From Helicostylum pulchrum (Eukaryota > Mucoromycota > Mucoromycetes > Mucorales > Mucoraceae), in the NCBI GenBank assembly GCA_025677825.1, contig JAIXMO010000029.1, forward strand, positions 124,001 through 188,000: DNA of 64,000 nucleotides. The letters are read 5' to 3'. The position numbers and the translations under genes are program-made. Below, piece after piece: positions 34,674 to 46,226 of this stretch. The notes under the pieces are model-generated. The model was not told where the DNA came from. It did not search any database and saw only the letters and a list, made by a program, of their open reading frames with translations. Within the stretch, counting starts at the first letter, position 1. Every line of letters begins with the position of its first letter.

Positions 34674-35020
34674 ATGGCTGTAAGTATTAAGGGGAAAACA
34701 AAAACAAAAAAATTAGGTCGCTTTAAGTAAAATAAACTAAACTAAACTCTTTTGTTGTAGCAATATACTTTCTCTGTCGTCATGTCCTGTTCAGGTTGTT
34801 CTAATGCAGTTACCAAAGCTTTAAACAAGCTCGAAGGTAAGAGAGAGAGCAAAAGATATATGTATATAATTATTTTATTAACGTATAAAAAAAAATTATA
34901 GGTGTTACTAGTGTTGAAGCCAACTTGGAAAAGCAACAAGTTGTAGTAGAAACTGAACTTCCCCGTGAAACCATCCTTGCTGCTATCCAAAAGACTGGCA
35001 AAGTAGTCAAAGACGAATAA
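34674..35020 (+). CDS. ATX1: ATX1-type cytosolic copper chaperone
   Basis: CDS join(34674..34679,34761..34836,34902..35020), 66 aa. Coding exon 1 is only ATG GCT. The heavy-metal-associated fold is complete: YTFSVVMSCSGCSNAVTKAL holds the copper-binding MxCxxC motif, and the end TGKVVKDE has the Lys-rich C-terminus typical of Atx1. The family carries Cu(I) to P-type ATPases in the trans-Golgi. Length and charge match the family (about 70 aa). The gene converges on the Opy2-like gene, with 59 bp between their stop codons, so the 3' untranslated regions likely overlap. Confidence 0.93.
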
Positions 35021-35079
35021 ACCACATATTTTAATGATACAAAATGAATAAATAAATAAAAAAGTTTATTTAGAAGTTA

Positions 35080-36080
35080 TTAAGACCCGTTCCAAAAAAT
35101 TGTAATTTCTCCATCACCAGGAGCAGACATTACACTATCAGTTACTTTTCTTTCCTGTATTTTATTTTTATCGTCAAATGGGTTGTCAGTAGTTGTTTCT
35201 ACAGGTTTTATTGTCTTTATTGAACCACTTCGAGAAAGACCATTTGTGGGCTTGACTGTATTGACGCGCATAATTTGAGGTTTGGCTCTCATCATTTGAG
35301 TTGCTTGCACGACGGTTGCGGTTTGGTGATGACTAATGGTAGATTCCATCGAACCTCTTCTGCTACCATTATGTGTTGTTGTGGTCATGATACTGTGAGC
35401 GTTAGATATAGGACGATCACTAAACGGATCATCTTCATGTTGATTTGCAAAAGTTGAAAAGCTTCCGTAACGAGCTTGAGGAGTTTCTGATTCAGGTATT
35501 GTTGCAATTGATTCAGGTCTTGAAGGAGGTATAAATGTTACTGGTATAACACCAGACATGATTTGTCTTGTATTGTTGTTATTATTATTATTATTGTCTT
35601 CTATTTCCATTGGTGTTGTTCTTTCAAGTCGGTGAAGTTTATCGGGCGATCTAAATGCAAGTGGTAAAGTATTCTTCTTCTTTCTTTGGCGATAGATCAA
35701 GTATCCAGCACCGCATAAAAGTAATCCTCCTCCAAATATACCTCCAACAATACCGCCAATTAATGGTCCACTACTAGGTTTCGTGTTGGCTTCAGCTGAA
35801 GGAAGTGGTGGAAGTCCTAATGCAATTCTTGAAATACATTTTGAATCAGGGCATACACCACACGTAAGCATCGTACCTAGAGTACAAACATCGTCTATTG
35901 AACAACCAGGTGAACAACTAGCTGAACAATTTAATGGTGTACAATCTATATATATACTTGTTAATTAAAATTCCTTTTTTTGAGGGGGGAAAAAAGATTT
36001 ATCTTACTTTGTGCTAAACCACTTGTTATTAAAAGTCCAACAATTGAAAGGAATGACAATTGACAACTCTTTAATCTCAT
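35080..36080 (-). CDS. Opy2-like single-pass membrane anchor
   Basis: CDS complement(join(35080..35945,36008..36080)), 312 aa. A signal peptide (residues 1-23, LSIVGLLITSGLA) is followed by a small Cys-rich ectodomain with regularly spaced cysteines (CTPLNCSASCSPGC, then CGVCPDSKC), as in the Opy2 N-terminal family. A Gly-rich membrane span is at about residues 82-108 (IGGIVGGIFGGGLLLCGAGY), with a stop-transfer YRQRKKK. The cytosolic tail is Ser/Thr-rich, with a poly-Asn run and SRRGSM-type phosphosites. Yeast Opy2 anchors Ste50/Ste11 at the membrane for HOG and filamentation signalling, and that role is inferred here. The acceptor of the single intron lies at 35947-35946. Confidence 0.7.
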
Positions 36081-36619
36081 TGAAATAAAAAAAAGTTTTT
36101 TTTTTCACCCTTTTTTTTAATAAATAAAGGAACGTATGTAAAAAGAGAAAAAGAGAAAAAAAAAAGGAAAATTCAGAACACAAAAATTATTTATAACGCA
36201 AAAAAAAAAAAAAAAAAGTTACACACATGGTTTAAAGTGACACTAAACAACTTGTATCCTGCCTTAATGAATCCATTTACCTTTTTGCTTTGTACTCCGA
36301 AGTGGCACAAAAGATATTATACCCTCAACGCAAAGTTAAACTGAGACAATTGTCAAATTGACTCCATAACTTGCACACATTTATTGGATTAACCGTGTAA
36401 ATTAACCATGCATAAATATTTCCTCCCTACATTTTATTTTTGATTCAATTGTAAAAGAAGCTCAAATAAGATCACCCGTTACAAGATAACCCAAAAGAAA
36501 ACACACACACACAATGAATATATATACAGGATGCCCGTAACACGAGTTTCCTGTTAGCAATACTTTGTCAACTCATAATAACGAGAGAAAAAGGGAGAAG
36601 AAAGAAAATGAATTTATTT
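36081..36619. other. Intergenic between the anchor and transcription-factor genes
   Basis: A-rich promoter side of the Opy2-like gene and the 3' side of the Zn2Cys6 gene. No other feature is supported. Confidence 0.4.
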
Positions 36620-39545
36620 TTATAAATTGTTCGATTGATATATTTCATTATCATTCGATACATTCGCTTTTAAAAAGGTTTCCCATTCATTCCACGTTAC
36701 ACCACTAGGAACTTCCCAGATAGGTAGTTTGGAACTGAGGCTGGCAACGTCGAAGTGTTGTTGCAGTGGCCCGTATTCGTCAATTAAATCTATCCGTGCG
36801 TACGGATTAAAGTTTGTTTCTACTGTATTTTCTATATTCTGTTTACATTGTTGTTGTTGCTGCTGCTGCTGTTGTTCTATATGTTGTTTTAATTGCTGAC
36901 GCTGTTCTATCTGTTGATGTTGATGTTGACGATGCTGTTGTTCAAGTTGATGGCACTCCAACTTTTGCTGTTCTAATTGCTGCTGCAACTGCTGCTGCTG
37001 CAACTGCTGCTGCTGCTGGTTCTGTAACCCAAAGTTTAAGGAAGAGAGAAACATATCTTCTGGTCCGCTGCTGCTCGCTAAAGGACAGACATCCGTTGCC
37101 ACTAGCGAAAAGTCTTCTGCAGCAGCAGGAGGAGGACTCTCTGCAGGTTTACCGCTATAACATACTAAGGGGATATTCACTGGTTTAAATAGGGAAGGTG
37201 TTTGGTTTCGTTGATTGATACTACTAATATGGTTGGTAAGAGAGGTGGCATCACTCGCCAAGTCGGTAAAATTACAAACGATTTGTTGTAAAAGCTTGAT
37301 GACACGAGTCTTTCGAAGATACGGGTCATGATTATATATACGCGAGCAACGTAAGAGGTAGTAAATACCTTGTTCGCGAATAGGCACATTTTCTCCTTTG
37401 GCGTTATGTAAAAAGATAATAGCTGCTTGAAACACAGCACTATTTAGTAGACCACCACGAATATTTAATTAGACACACTGTATGAAACTAAAAAAAAGGA
37501 TGTTTTACTAATACTTACTGAACAGCCATATTCCACGGTAACGCTAAAAATGAATGATGCTGTACAGATTCAACAATGGTTACTAAGTTTTTGGCAGACG
37601 CGGTACAGATACTAAGTGCCTTGACAGCCAACTCTGTATTTTCCGGTCGGTCTCTGCTAAGCTTAATAAAGGGTCTGTACAGCAAAATCCAGGTACATTC
37701 AAATACCATATTGACGGTACAAGCAGGAGCATAAAACTCTTCCATACTCGTTTCGACAGTATCAAGATTTAATTCAACCGGTAACGATTGCTTCCAATTC
37801 AACAAATTTCTATCTAAAACATGCAACAGTTCCAAATTAGCGTACGGGTTTTGTTTACCTCTGGTAGAATGAAATCCGACCAAAATCTGGCCTAGAATTT
37901 GAGATAATGTGATCATATATAAAAAGCAGGAGTAAACGGGTTTCTTTTGTTGTAGCGATGATTCAGCCTCTAAAATTAAAAGAGGGGTATTATCTCGCAC
38001 GGATGTAAAGGGCGTATGGATTTCATAAGGAGTAGGAAGTTCTACATCGAATTCGTGGTCGAAAATAGAGATGGGGCGTCCTAGTTCGGAAGCTACCCAT
38101 CTGTCCATCAAGTAGGCTGCGTACCAAATACGCTTCCGTAATTCTACTTCGTAATCGGGCATTTTCCATTTGGTACAGTCACGATGCAAACCTAAATCTT
38201 GTGCCATACGGATAGCCATACCGGTCATAAACCAGTGTGAGGTATCTTCTTCGTCGACTTCACTGTTGGTAAACATGCTGAGCAGGATCAATGCCTGTAC
38301 AGTACTGATCATGGACCGTTTGTATACGATGGCAAGTAATTTAAGTGCCTTTTCCTTTAAAGCTTCTTGACATTCCGTTAATTGTTCAACAGTATAGTTG
38401 AAGTATTCGATTTTTAATACATTGGGTAAGAAGACAGATAGAACGATAGAAGTCATGGCGAATAGTATGTATTTATCTGGGGGTGTAGGGTTATGAAAAT
38501 AGTATTGTTCCAAGAATTGAATCTTGTTAATGATTGGGCAATACATGTGAACTCTTGTAAAATATCTACAGTAAAAAAAAAAAAAATTACGTTGTTGAGT
38601 CATAATAATTTATAAAAAGGTAATGTTTGTTTTTCTTTACATGTGAACAAGATAATCTGCCAGTTCTTGTGTCATGTACGGGGTGTTTTCAAATACGGCG
38701 ATACGATCCGCTAAAAGTTCATTTTGTACGACAGGAGGGTGATTGATTTTTTTGGACTTCATGATAACATGTTCGTCGTCTTCGTTGTTTAACTTTTGTA
38801 CAAACCAAGAAGGATCTTCAGGAAGTGGGTGTTGGATGTTTACTTGAAGGAATTCATCTTTTAAGAATTGAACACCTGCACTAGCACCAAAGTATCGGGT
38901 ACGTTGATAATCGGATAAAGTCAGGTTATCCATCTGCATTTGCATAGCTTCAATCTCTCTCTCTGCCGCTGTCTTTATAAAATCACAACAATAAAAGGGT
39001 GGAATTTTTTCTGTCTCTGGTTCCTCCTCGCAGTAAGAGGTCCGCGTAGGTGTTTGTGTAGGTGTCTGTGTAGGTGTCTGTGAGCACATGGACGAGTCGG
39101 AAGATTGTCGGTCGTGTACCATTAAACTCTCTGGGCTACTGTGTTCCGTATCATCCCCTTTTTCTTTTGATATATTCTTTAATAATTTTTCCATACGTAT
39201 TAAACGATCTTCTAATTCTTCAATATAGCTTCTATTTTTTTTTTTTTAAAAAAGAGTTTAATTCTTTGTATCTTATCTTTTTTTGTTCTGTAAAAACAAT
39301 TCCTACCCTGAAGAAGGACCTCGTTTTTTTTGTTCAACCAAAAACTCGCACGGTGTATCAGAAAGTGAACACTTTGTACATGGTTGTTTGACATCGGCAT
39401 CACAGCGAGTTTTTCGTTTACGACAGTTATCACAACTACGCTTAGCTCTGGTACGTTTAGCTCTGTGTATTGGTTCCACTTCTTGAGACTGAGGCTGTAT
39501 AGCGGTTGAAGGTGCAATAGGTATCATATTATATACAGGGTTCAT
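36620..39545 (-). CDS. Zn(II)2Cys6 fungal-specific transcription factor
   Basis: CDS complement(join(36620..37439,37519..38565,38641..39231,39307..39545)), 898 aa. The zinc cluster near residues 36-68 is RSCDNCRKRKTRCDADVKQP then CTKCSLSDTPC, giving the six-Cys pattern CxxCxxxxxxC...CxxCxxxxxxC. A short coiled coil follows (YIEELEDRLIRMEKLLKN). The middle is the fungal-specific TF domain (WFMTGMAIRMAQDLGLHRDC, RKRIWYAAYLMDRWVASELGRPISI), as in XlnR-type regulators. The C-terminus is a Gln-rich activation-like stretch encoded by CAG/CAA repeats. It is a nuclear DNA-binding activator or repressor; targets unknown. The start is the first ATG before the basic region. Confidence 0.9.
36850..37025 (-). 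repeat. CAG/CAA (poly-Gln) microsatellite in the transcription factor
   Basis: Several runs of CAG and CAA codons encode Gln-rich segments interrupted by Leu, His and Glu. Such tracts often vary in length between strains; variation cannot be seen from one sequence. Confidence 0.85.
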
Positions 39546-39786
39546 TACATATAATATGAAAACAGAAAATCTTTAGAAAAAAAAAAAAGGATAAACCTGG
39601 AACGGCATATCTTTTTTCTTATTTTATATTTTGAGTTTTAAAAAAAGAAAAGAAACAGACACTTGTGCAACCAATGTACACCAAATGGAGAAACTTTTTT
39701 TTTTAAAAAAAAAATAATTATAATATGTGTATTATGTGTAATTGTATGCAGAAAAAAAAAGATAAAAAGAGAGAACAAAAAAGAAT

Positions 39787-41475
39787 CTAATCTAAAGCCA
39801 ATTTGACAGAAGGTAAAATAAGTTTACCTCTTTTACTTAAAAGTTGATCATGGATAACATTGATAGCAGTAACCGCACTACGCTCATCAATAACGCAAGA
39901 GATATTAATTTCAGAAGAACCTTGAGAGATCATCTCAATGTTAACACCAGCTGAAGCTAAAGTACTAAACATCATACCAGCAATACCAACCATGTTCTTC
40001 ATTTGTTTACCAACAAGTGAAAGAATAGCGAGATCCTTAATAACGTCCACTCTTCCAACCGAACGCAAATCAGTAATAACGCGATCCAAATCCTTATCGG
40101 TATTATCTTCACCAAGTGCCATCGAAACATGAACCTCAGACGTAGAGATAAGATCTACAACCACACCGTAACGATCCAAGGTAGAAAAGATCTTTGCAAA
40201 GAAACCATGACTGACACTCTTACGATTTGAGTGGACGTTAAGAACAATAACGTGGTCTTTGATGGTAACGGCCGTAGGATATTTACGGGACAAGTCCAAA
40301 AAGTAACCGTTTTCAGCCAAAACTTTAGGGGAATGAGGAGGGGTAGCAGTACCGTCCTTTTGAACGGCTTCAGTAGGGAAAATGATGGTACCTTGTCCAC
40401 GAGGATTTTCAACATTTTTAATACGGATGGGAATATGAGAACGAATGACTTGTTCCATGGTAAATGGATGAATGACTTCAGAACCATAGTATGTCAATTC
40501 AGAAGCTTCTTCAGGTGTGATAATAGGTAAAAGACGAGCTGATTTTACTTTACGGGGATCTGCTGTAAAGATACCATCTACCTCTTTCCAGATTTGAAGC
40601 TCTTCGGCGGATAATCCAACGGCTGTAAGGGCGGCACAGAGATCAGTGTATCCGCGACCGACAGAAGATAATAAACTACCGGGAACAATACCAAAGAAAC
40701 CAGTTACGATAGGTACCTTATTACCACACTTTTTAACCTCTTCTGCCATTCTCTTTGCAAGGTAATCATAAAACTCTTGATCAATTTTCTCAAACTCACG
40801 GTCAATAATATTTTCAAGAGAAACGAATTGAGCGTCTACATCCTTTTTTAAAGAAAAATTTAATTTTAATTTTAAACTTCCACCACCACCACCCCCGCAA
40901 TTTGTAATATATACATATATTTTTTTTACTTACTCTATCTTGTAAGACGGCAGCAACGATTCTGCAAGATAATTTTTCACCGACACCAATAATGATATCT
41001 TTTGATCTTGGAGAGATTTCGTTAATAATTTGAGCAGCTTCCAAAAACGACCTTAATTTATCGCAATCCGCTCTAATATCATTTTCCAACTCTTGACGGA
41101 TTTCATCGTTATGGATCATTTCTTTAGCAACTTCCAAATGATCTTGTAAGAGTGCTGCGACAATCTCTATGTATTCTTTAGATCCAGGCTTTAAAGCGTT
41201 ATTGGCCGCACGGATCAATCTATTGGTTGTACCCGTTTGTTTATCCTTTCCACTTCTAGCTGAACATACAACAACAAGTTGATTTTGCTTTACATACTCT
41301 CTAAAATTTAATTATTTAATATACTTTGTTTTTTTTTTGTTTATATTAAAATATACACATACTTGATGACTTGGTTAGCAATATTATCTAAAAATTTACC
41401 GATACTGGTTCCACCAAACTTTTGAACAATCCAAGGAAGTCCAGGTGAGTTGTTGTATGTATAGGTACGAACCAT
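39787..41475 (-). CDS. HOM3: Aspartate kinase
   Basis: CDS complement(join(39787..40842,40934..41300,41363..41475)), 511 aa, close to the fungal norm. The kinase domain starts with VQKFGGTSIGKF, then VVCSARSG, and later GFFGIVPGSLLSSVGRGYTD and TADPRKV. Two ACT modules follow (VTIKDHVIVLNVHSNRKS and DLAILSLVGKQMKNMVGIAG), the site of feedback control by threonine in yeast Hom3. It makes aspartyl-4-phosphate, the first step towards threonine, methionine and homoserine. Introns have GT-AG ends. It lies upstream of the Zn2Cys6 gene on the same strand with 241 bp between. Symbol given by yeast homology. Confidence 0.95.
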
Positions 41476-42349
41476 TTTTAATATAAAAGAAAGGTGGAGG
41501 AGGAAGAAAAAAAAAAGAAAAAAAAAGGGCCCCGCTTAAAAAAAAGATTTTTTATATGTCGAAAAATGAGTCAACTTGACATTAATTGACCAATGCAAAT
41601 GCATCTTTTCTTTTTACTAGATCCGCTTATCTTTTATCTCAGAACAATTACGGTCACAAAAACCCTTTAAAGTAAATAAAATAACCTCTTATAGTAGTCT
41701 TTAATGGGTAAAGCCAAAATAAAAATCGCCGCACGTAGAGGGGTTGCAAAGACCTTTTTTTTTCGCATATTTATTTGAACTTAATAAGTTGAAGTGTTTG
41801 TATGAACTGCATGTTCCTTCCTGATTACTAACCAAAAAAAAAATCTAGATAATCGGAACAGGGGTCACGTTTTAACAGACCAGGTCCCACTGATCAAAAC
41901 GCGATCTATGAGAAAATCATTGATAAACATATGCTGCTAATTATCTTTCCTTTTTTAGATTGCATCCAGGCACATTTTTCTTTTCGCAGCGTCATTTGAG
42001 TGTACACAATTGTCATCCAATATCCGAAAGATGGTCAAATAACTTACTCTATCTGTCGAAAAGAAGGGACCTGTTTACAGAGCACTCACTTAGTTTATAA
42101 TTTGAAAAAAATATCGATCTACCTTAGTCATACCCATTAATGATTCCCACTTCTTTTTTTACTGTCTACCAAAAGCCCTTTGAATGGCATCCAAGTTTTA
42201 AATAATTTTCTTTTAAGGAAAAAAAGATAAAGAAAAAAAGGCTGCAACGGCTTTCGTAATGAGAGCTTGAATTCCTTTGTTTCATTCAAACATGAAATCT
42301 TTAATACTTTTATAGCGAATATAGTTAATTTGTATTAAAGTGCAAAGTA
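41476..42349. other. Intergenic
   Basis: Upstream DNA of aspartate kinase, then unassigned AT-rich DNA up to the inverted Hsp70-like copy. No gene or repeat is supported. No Gcn4-like TGACTCA box was noted by eye near the start, although TGAGTCA is present at about 41566-41572, which is the same palindromic site on the other strand. Confidence 0.45.
41566..41572. promoter_or_regulatory. Gcn4-type (TGAGTCA) site upstream of aspartate kinase
   Basis: TGAGTCA lies about 90 bp upstream of the aspartate kinase start. TGA(C/G)TCA is the core site of Gcn4/CPC1 bZIP factors that induce amino-acid genes in fungi. Use of the site here is inferred; a chance 7-mer is possible. Confidence 0.45.
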
Positions 42350-43235
42350 TAAGTAGAATGGTGATGTATTTAATTTTTATTGCTTATTTCAAAAGCGGGC
42401 CAAAGTCATCGGCTCAGCAATTATAGTGGGGTACGAATTTTCATCGCCAATATATTTTGCGGTAAAAGAGAGGGAAGACCAATATCCTTCATAAACTATA
42501 GAAATTATGAAACCTGCATCAAAGTTTTCTTTAAAACTACGTCCGGAAATACCGGGACCATCGAGCTTTTCTGAAGCGTCCTTTATATCAACTGGTTTGT
42601 CAAACCTTAAAGTATCTATCGTTTTGAGCTTAAAGCATTCTAATATAAAATATATAAGTTACAAAGTGACATTTTTCATATTGCTACTTACTTATACCGA
42701 TCGAATAGAAAAAAGCTGGCGAACTAAAATAAAATACTCGCTTTGTTGGACTTGTGCTTATTTTACTACCTTTTTTAAAAAGTGGAATTATAGTGTTGTA
42801 CATTAAAGTACTTTGTGGATCAGATATCTTGTTTTTTAAGAGTATACGATGCATATACTGCTCAAATCCAAACCCATAATTTTCACTATACACATGACAT
42901 AAAGCACCCACTTGAAATGCCGTATATGAAAAATGTTCCCGCTGAAGAACAGGTTGCAAGAGTTGATTTGATAACTTTTGTAAAGTATAATGAGCTACGT
43001 CAATTCCTTCTTCATATAAAAAAATAGTCTGTTTCATCTTTTAGTATTTTTATAAGGATATTCTGGAACTGTTGGTTATAATTGAAGCGTATCAAGTGAA
43101 ATACATGTTGAATATTTCTATATTTTCCAAAGAGTTGCTTATTTATCAATGAAGTAAATATAAGAGAGATAATGTCTTGTAAAACTGGTCGAAAAGAAAT
43201 ATCTATAATGTCGTTTACCGTTAAACAAACTCTGC
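42350..43235 (-). repeat. Inverted repeat arm B (partner 29750-30640)
   Basis: Reverse complement of arm A; the high-identity part ends abruptly at about 42355, just after the stop codon, and fades at about 43180 where ATATCTATAATG diverges from copy A. Distance between arms is about 11.7 kb. Confidence 0.9.
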
Positions 43236-43690
43236 AGTTATATGGATTACTTGGATATATTGTGGTTGTCGCTGTCTTTTGTTTGGTTAAATTTTTTGTT
43301 GAGGATCTAGAAATAAACCCCGTAAGTTTTTTTTGTAAATTCTGCTCGGCTTTCTAAGAAGAATATCTCTAATAATTTATAGTCGTCATGTCCTTTATGT
43401 GCATCGCATAATTGAATTAGACTGCTTTCTTCTATAATGTTGTTCCACGTATTGAAGCACAAAGTATCATATAAATCCGTACAAACGCTTTGGTGTATAC
43501 TTGCTGTTGTGTTGATACCGATAAATCTTTATTACAACTCTCGAAGTTTAGTGTATTTTCTATTTCCTTTTTTAATTCGCCTGGAGAAGTATTCGATCCG
43601 TCTGTTAAGTGCTCTTTGACAAACGTAATAAACCTAATTAAACCGTTAATTTTCTTGTTATTGATGTCAAATACGTTATACACATGAATA
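42350..43690 (-). pseudogene. Hsp70-like gene, copy B (frameshifted)
   Basis: Inverted paralogue of copy A. Its 3' part is near-identical, but a T6 run in copy A is T7 here (plus-strand A tract at about 43018-43024), which breaks the frame after LKD and restarts as IFLYEEGIDV. The 5' part is diverged: a segment on minus at 43432-43683 (GELKKEIENTLNFESCNKDL) is followed by a frame change and then ICNTWNNI-like residues matching copy A (CNMWNNI). The upstream ATPase motifs are absent. It may be dead or a sequencing-tract error; the flanking divergence argues for a true second locus. Confidence 0.6.
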
Positions 43691-43699
43691 CATGAATAT

Positions 43700-46226
43700 A
43701 CTTACGAACTTTTGACATTTAATGTCGTTACTTTTGGAAAGATAAAGAACGAATCCAGAGAGCGCAAACTTGTCTCGTATTAGTATATATGCCTATGGCA
43801 TTTTTGTATTTATATCTTACGGGATATCATGCACAAAGTAATCGTTGTTCCAAATTTCTTTTACTAAACCATTTCCATCTAAAAGTGAAAATGATAAGGC
43901 TGTAGATTCGAGCGAAATGTCTAGTTATAGAAATATTAGTACTGAAACCATAAATCATAAAGATTTGTCGTACCTATATTCATAATAACATTAGGTTTTG
44001 ACTTTAGGAATATCGAATAAGAGGTTGCCGAATGTTTTGTAGATAATATAACTAAAAAAATTGGCGTTCCCACGTTTTAGTAAAGCTACTTCCAGACATA
44101 TCCATTGTCAATAAGACGTTGAACCGAATAAAATGTGTCGCCGTCAAGAGCCCAACCAACGTATCGGGTAGCATTTCTGCAGTTAGACAACTTTTGAGCA
44201 AAGCTCAGTTCTTTAAAGATTTGGAAATAGAAATCTTTTTGATTCACTCCAGCGCGCATCGTTTTTCATGCCACTGACTTCTGACCATATCTTCCTGCCT
44301 AGAAAATGTATGTTTGACCTTCGCCCAGGACCTTTTTAGACACAGTTAGATTGTCCTTGTCGATACGCATAGACCCAAGGGCACGGCCATCTTGGATTAA
44401 TCAAAGGTAGCCAATTTACTTTTCTTCATCCTAACGGTCTTGTTCAACATGGCCTCCTCTTCTTCTTTTTCCTCATCCTCATGATCTGCTTCTTCAGTAG
44501 ACAAAAGCTCTCCTCATCGGTTTATTCTTCTTCTTGCGTCTGTGTCTTTGGTACTACTGATACGGGTAAAAAATTCTCTTCAGACATAGTCTCGAGTACA
44601 TACGCAAGTTCTTCTTCATCGGAGATGCCTTGCGTTAATACATTAAGGACAATGTCGAACGCTTTAAAGTGGATGCGCTTTATGATCGACCATTTATTTC
44701 CTCTCCGATCTGATATGGAATTTTAAAGCCTCGGAATAAAAAAGGGAATAGCATTTACGACAGATCGGGATACGATAATGTATTCTTTAAGTGTTATAGA
44801 AGAGGCCTACGTATCGTTTTCTTTTTAATTTATTCTGGTCACTGAAGTTGTTACAAGCTGCAGGGAGAGTAAAAACATGTCCTGCGTTCCTTGACTTCAC
44901 GTTGTCTTTGTATTAAAAAAAAAAGTGTGTTCAGTAATAAAAACAGTATTACTTTTTTTTTGTAAAGAGAAGGCGGAAAAGAGAACAAAGAAAAATAACT
45001 CGCTAAAGAACATAATTCTTTGTTAAGTATACTTGTCATCGTCTAGATTTAACGTTTTAAAACCTGTCAATTTTTTAAAAAAAGAGTGTAAGGTGAACGA
45101 AGAACATGAAGGTATAGTTAACAGTAGCTTACTCTTTAAATGAAGCGCTACTTCTTTCCGGTGATCTATCCTGGTTCCGTTTCTGATTCTGCAATATCCC
45201 GCTCAAAGCTCACACCCGCTTGTTGGTTTCGCCTTATTCATTAACACATCCCATACTGTAAAGGTGTCATTAGGTGAACAGTATCTGTTTGTACCTTAAT
45301 AGGAAAGTAAACGTGTTAAAAAAAGAGGAGAGGAGAAAATATTAAAAGAAAAGAACAGGTCTAGATACTTACATGTATAAGAAACAATTATTAAAAATGA
45401 AAAGGAAAAATACTGAATTGTTCGCTACTAAAAAGAAAGATTAATTTAATCGTGATAAATAAGTTTACGAGTTATAAAGGAGTGGTTATCTAATCAATTT
45501 AATTCTTGTTTAAAAGTTGAATATATAAAGAGATGATATAGTATACCTCCCTGAAAGGAGGACATAATTCCCCTTTGAAGTACTTATCAAGTAAAATGAT
45601 CATACTGTGTAAATAAACTTGTTATATCCATTTACATAAATGGTCCGTACAGTGTACCGCATGTTCTAAGGTTTGTGGAGTACTTTATCAGACATTCAAG
45701 GGTTTATATTTTCTACTTATTCTGCTGCATAATTTCAATATGTAAGTTATAGCACGACGTAATGAAGGTACGAAAAAAAAATGTCTTTTCATAATACACG
45801 TATATGCGTACGTTATCTTTTTAAAACAAAGTAGATGGTTGAGTAAGGTCAATTGGGAGAACCTCGGTGCTTTAAATACTTTTTTTTTTTTTTTTTTTTT
45901 TATTGCTTCCCGAACTTGGGAGTCTCACAGCATTTTATCGTATTTCTGATCAATCCTCAATTCTGTAAAAAGAATATTATTTGCGTCTAGTTTAAACACT
46001 GCATAAAATTCAAAATAAAATTTTATTTTACATGGTAGTATTAGAACGATACTACAGTTTTCACTTTTTTTTTTTACTAGGATTTAATAACTGAAGCTTA
46101 AAGAAGATAATACGACCGTTTAATAGTCGTATGCGCATTCTCTATAGCTATTTCTTTTTTTTTTTTATCTCCGGCTTCATATTCTTCTTCGACGTCGCTA
46201 CAATAATGACAGACATCCGAGTCATA
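43700..46226. other. Decayed DNA, no intact gene
   Basis: At about 44050-44470 the minus strand reads like eroded coding sequence (MRIDKDNLTVSKKVLGEGQT, then RYVGWALDGDTFYSVQRLI), but with several stops. No family is recognised. The remainder is AT-rich and includes a T23 tract at about 45880-45902. Nothing else is supported. Confidence 0.35.

Noticed and set aside
36814..37188. 124-codon plus-strand frame rich in Ala and Val
   Set aside because: It is the complement of the CAG/CAA glutamine repeat of the transcription factor on the minus strand.
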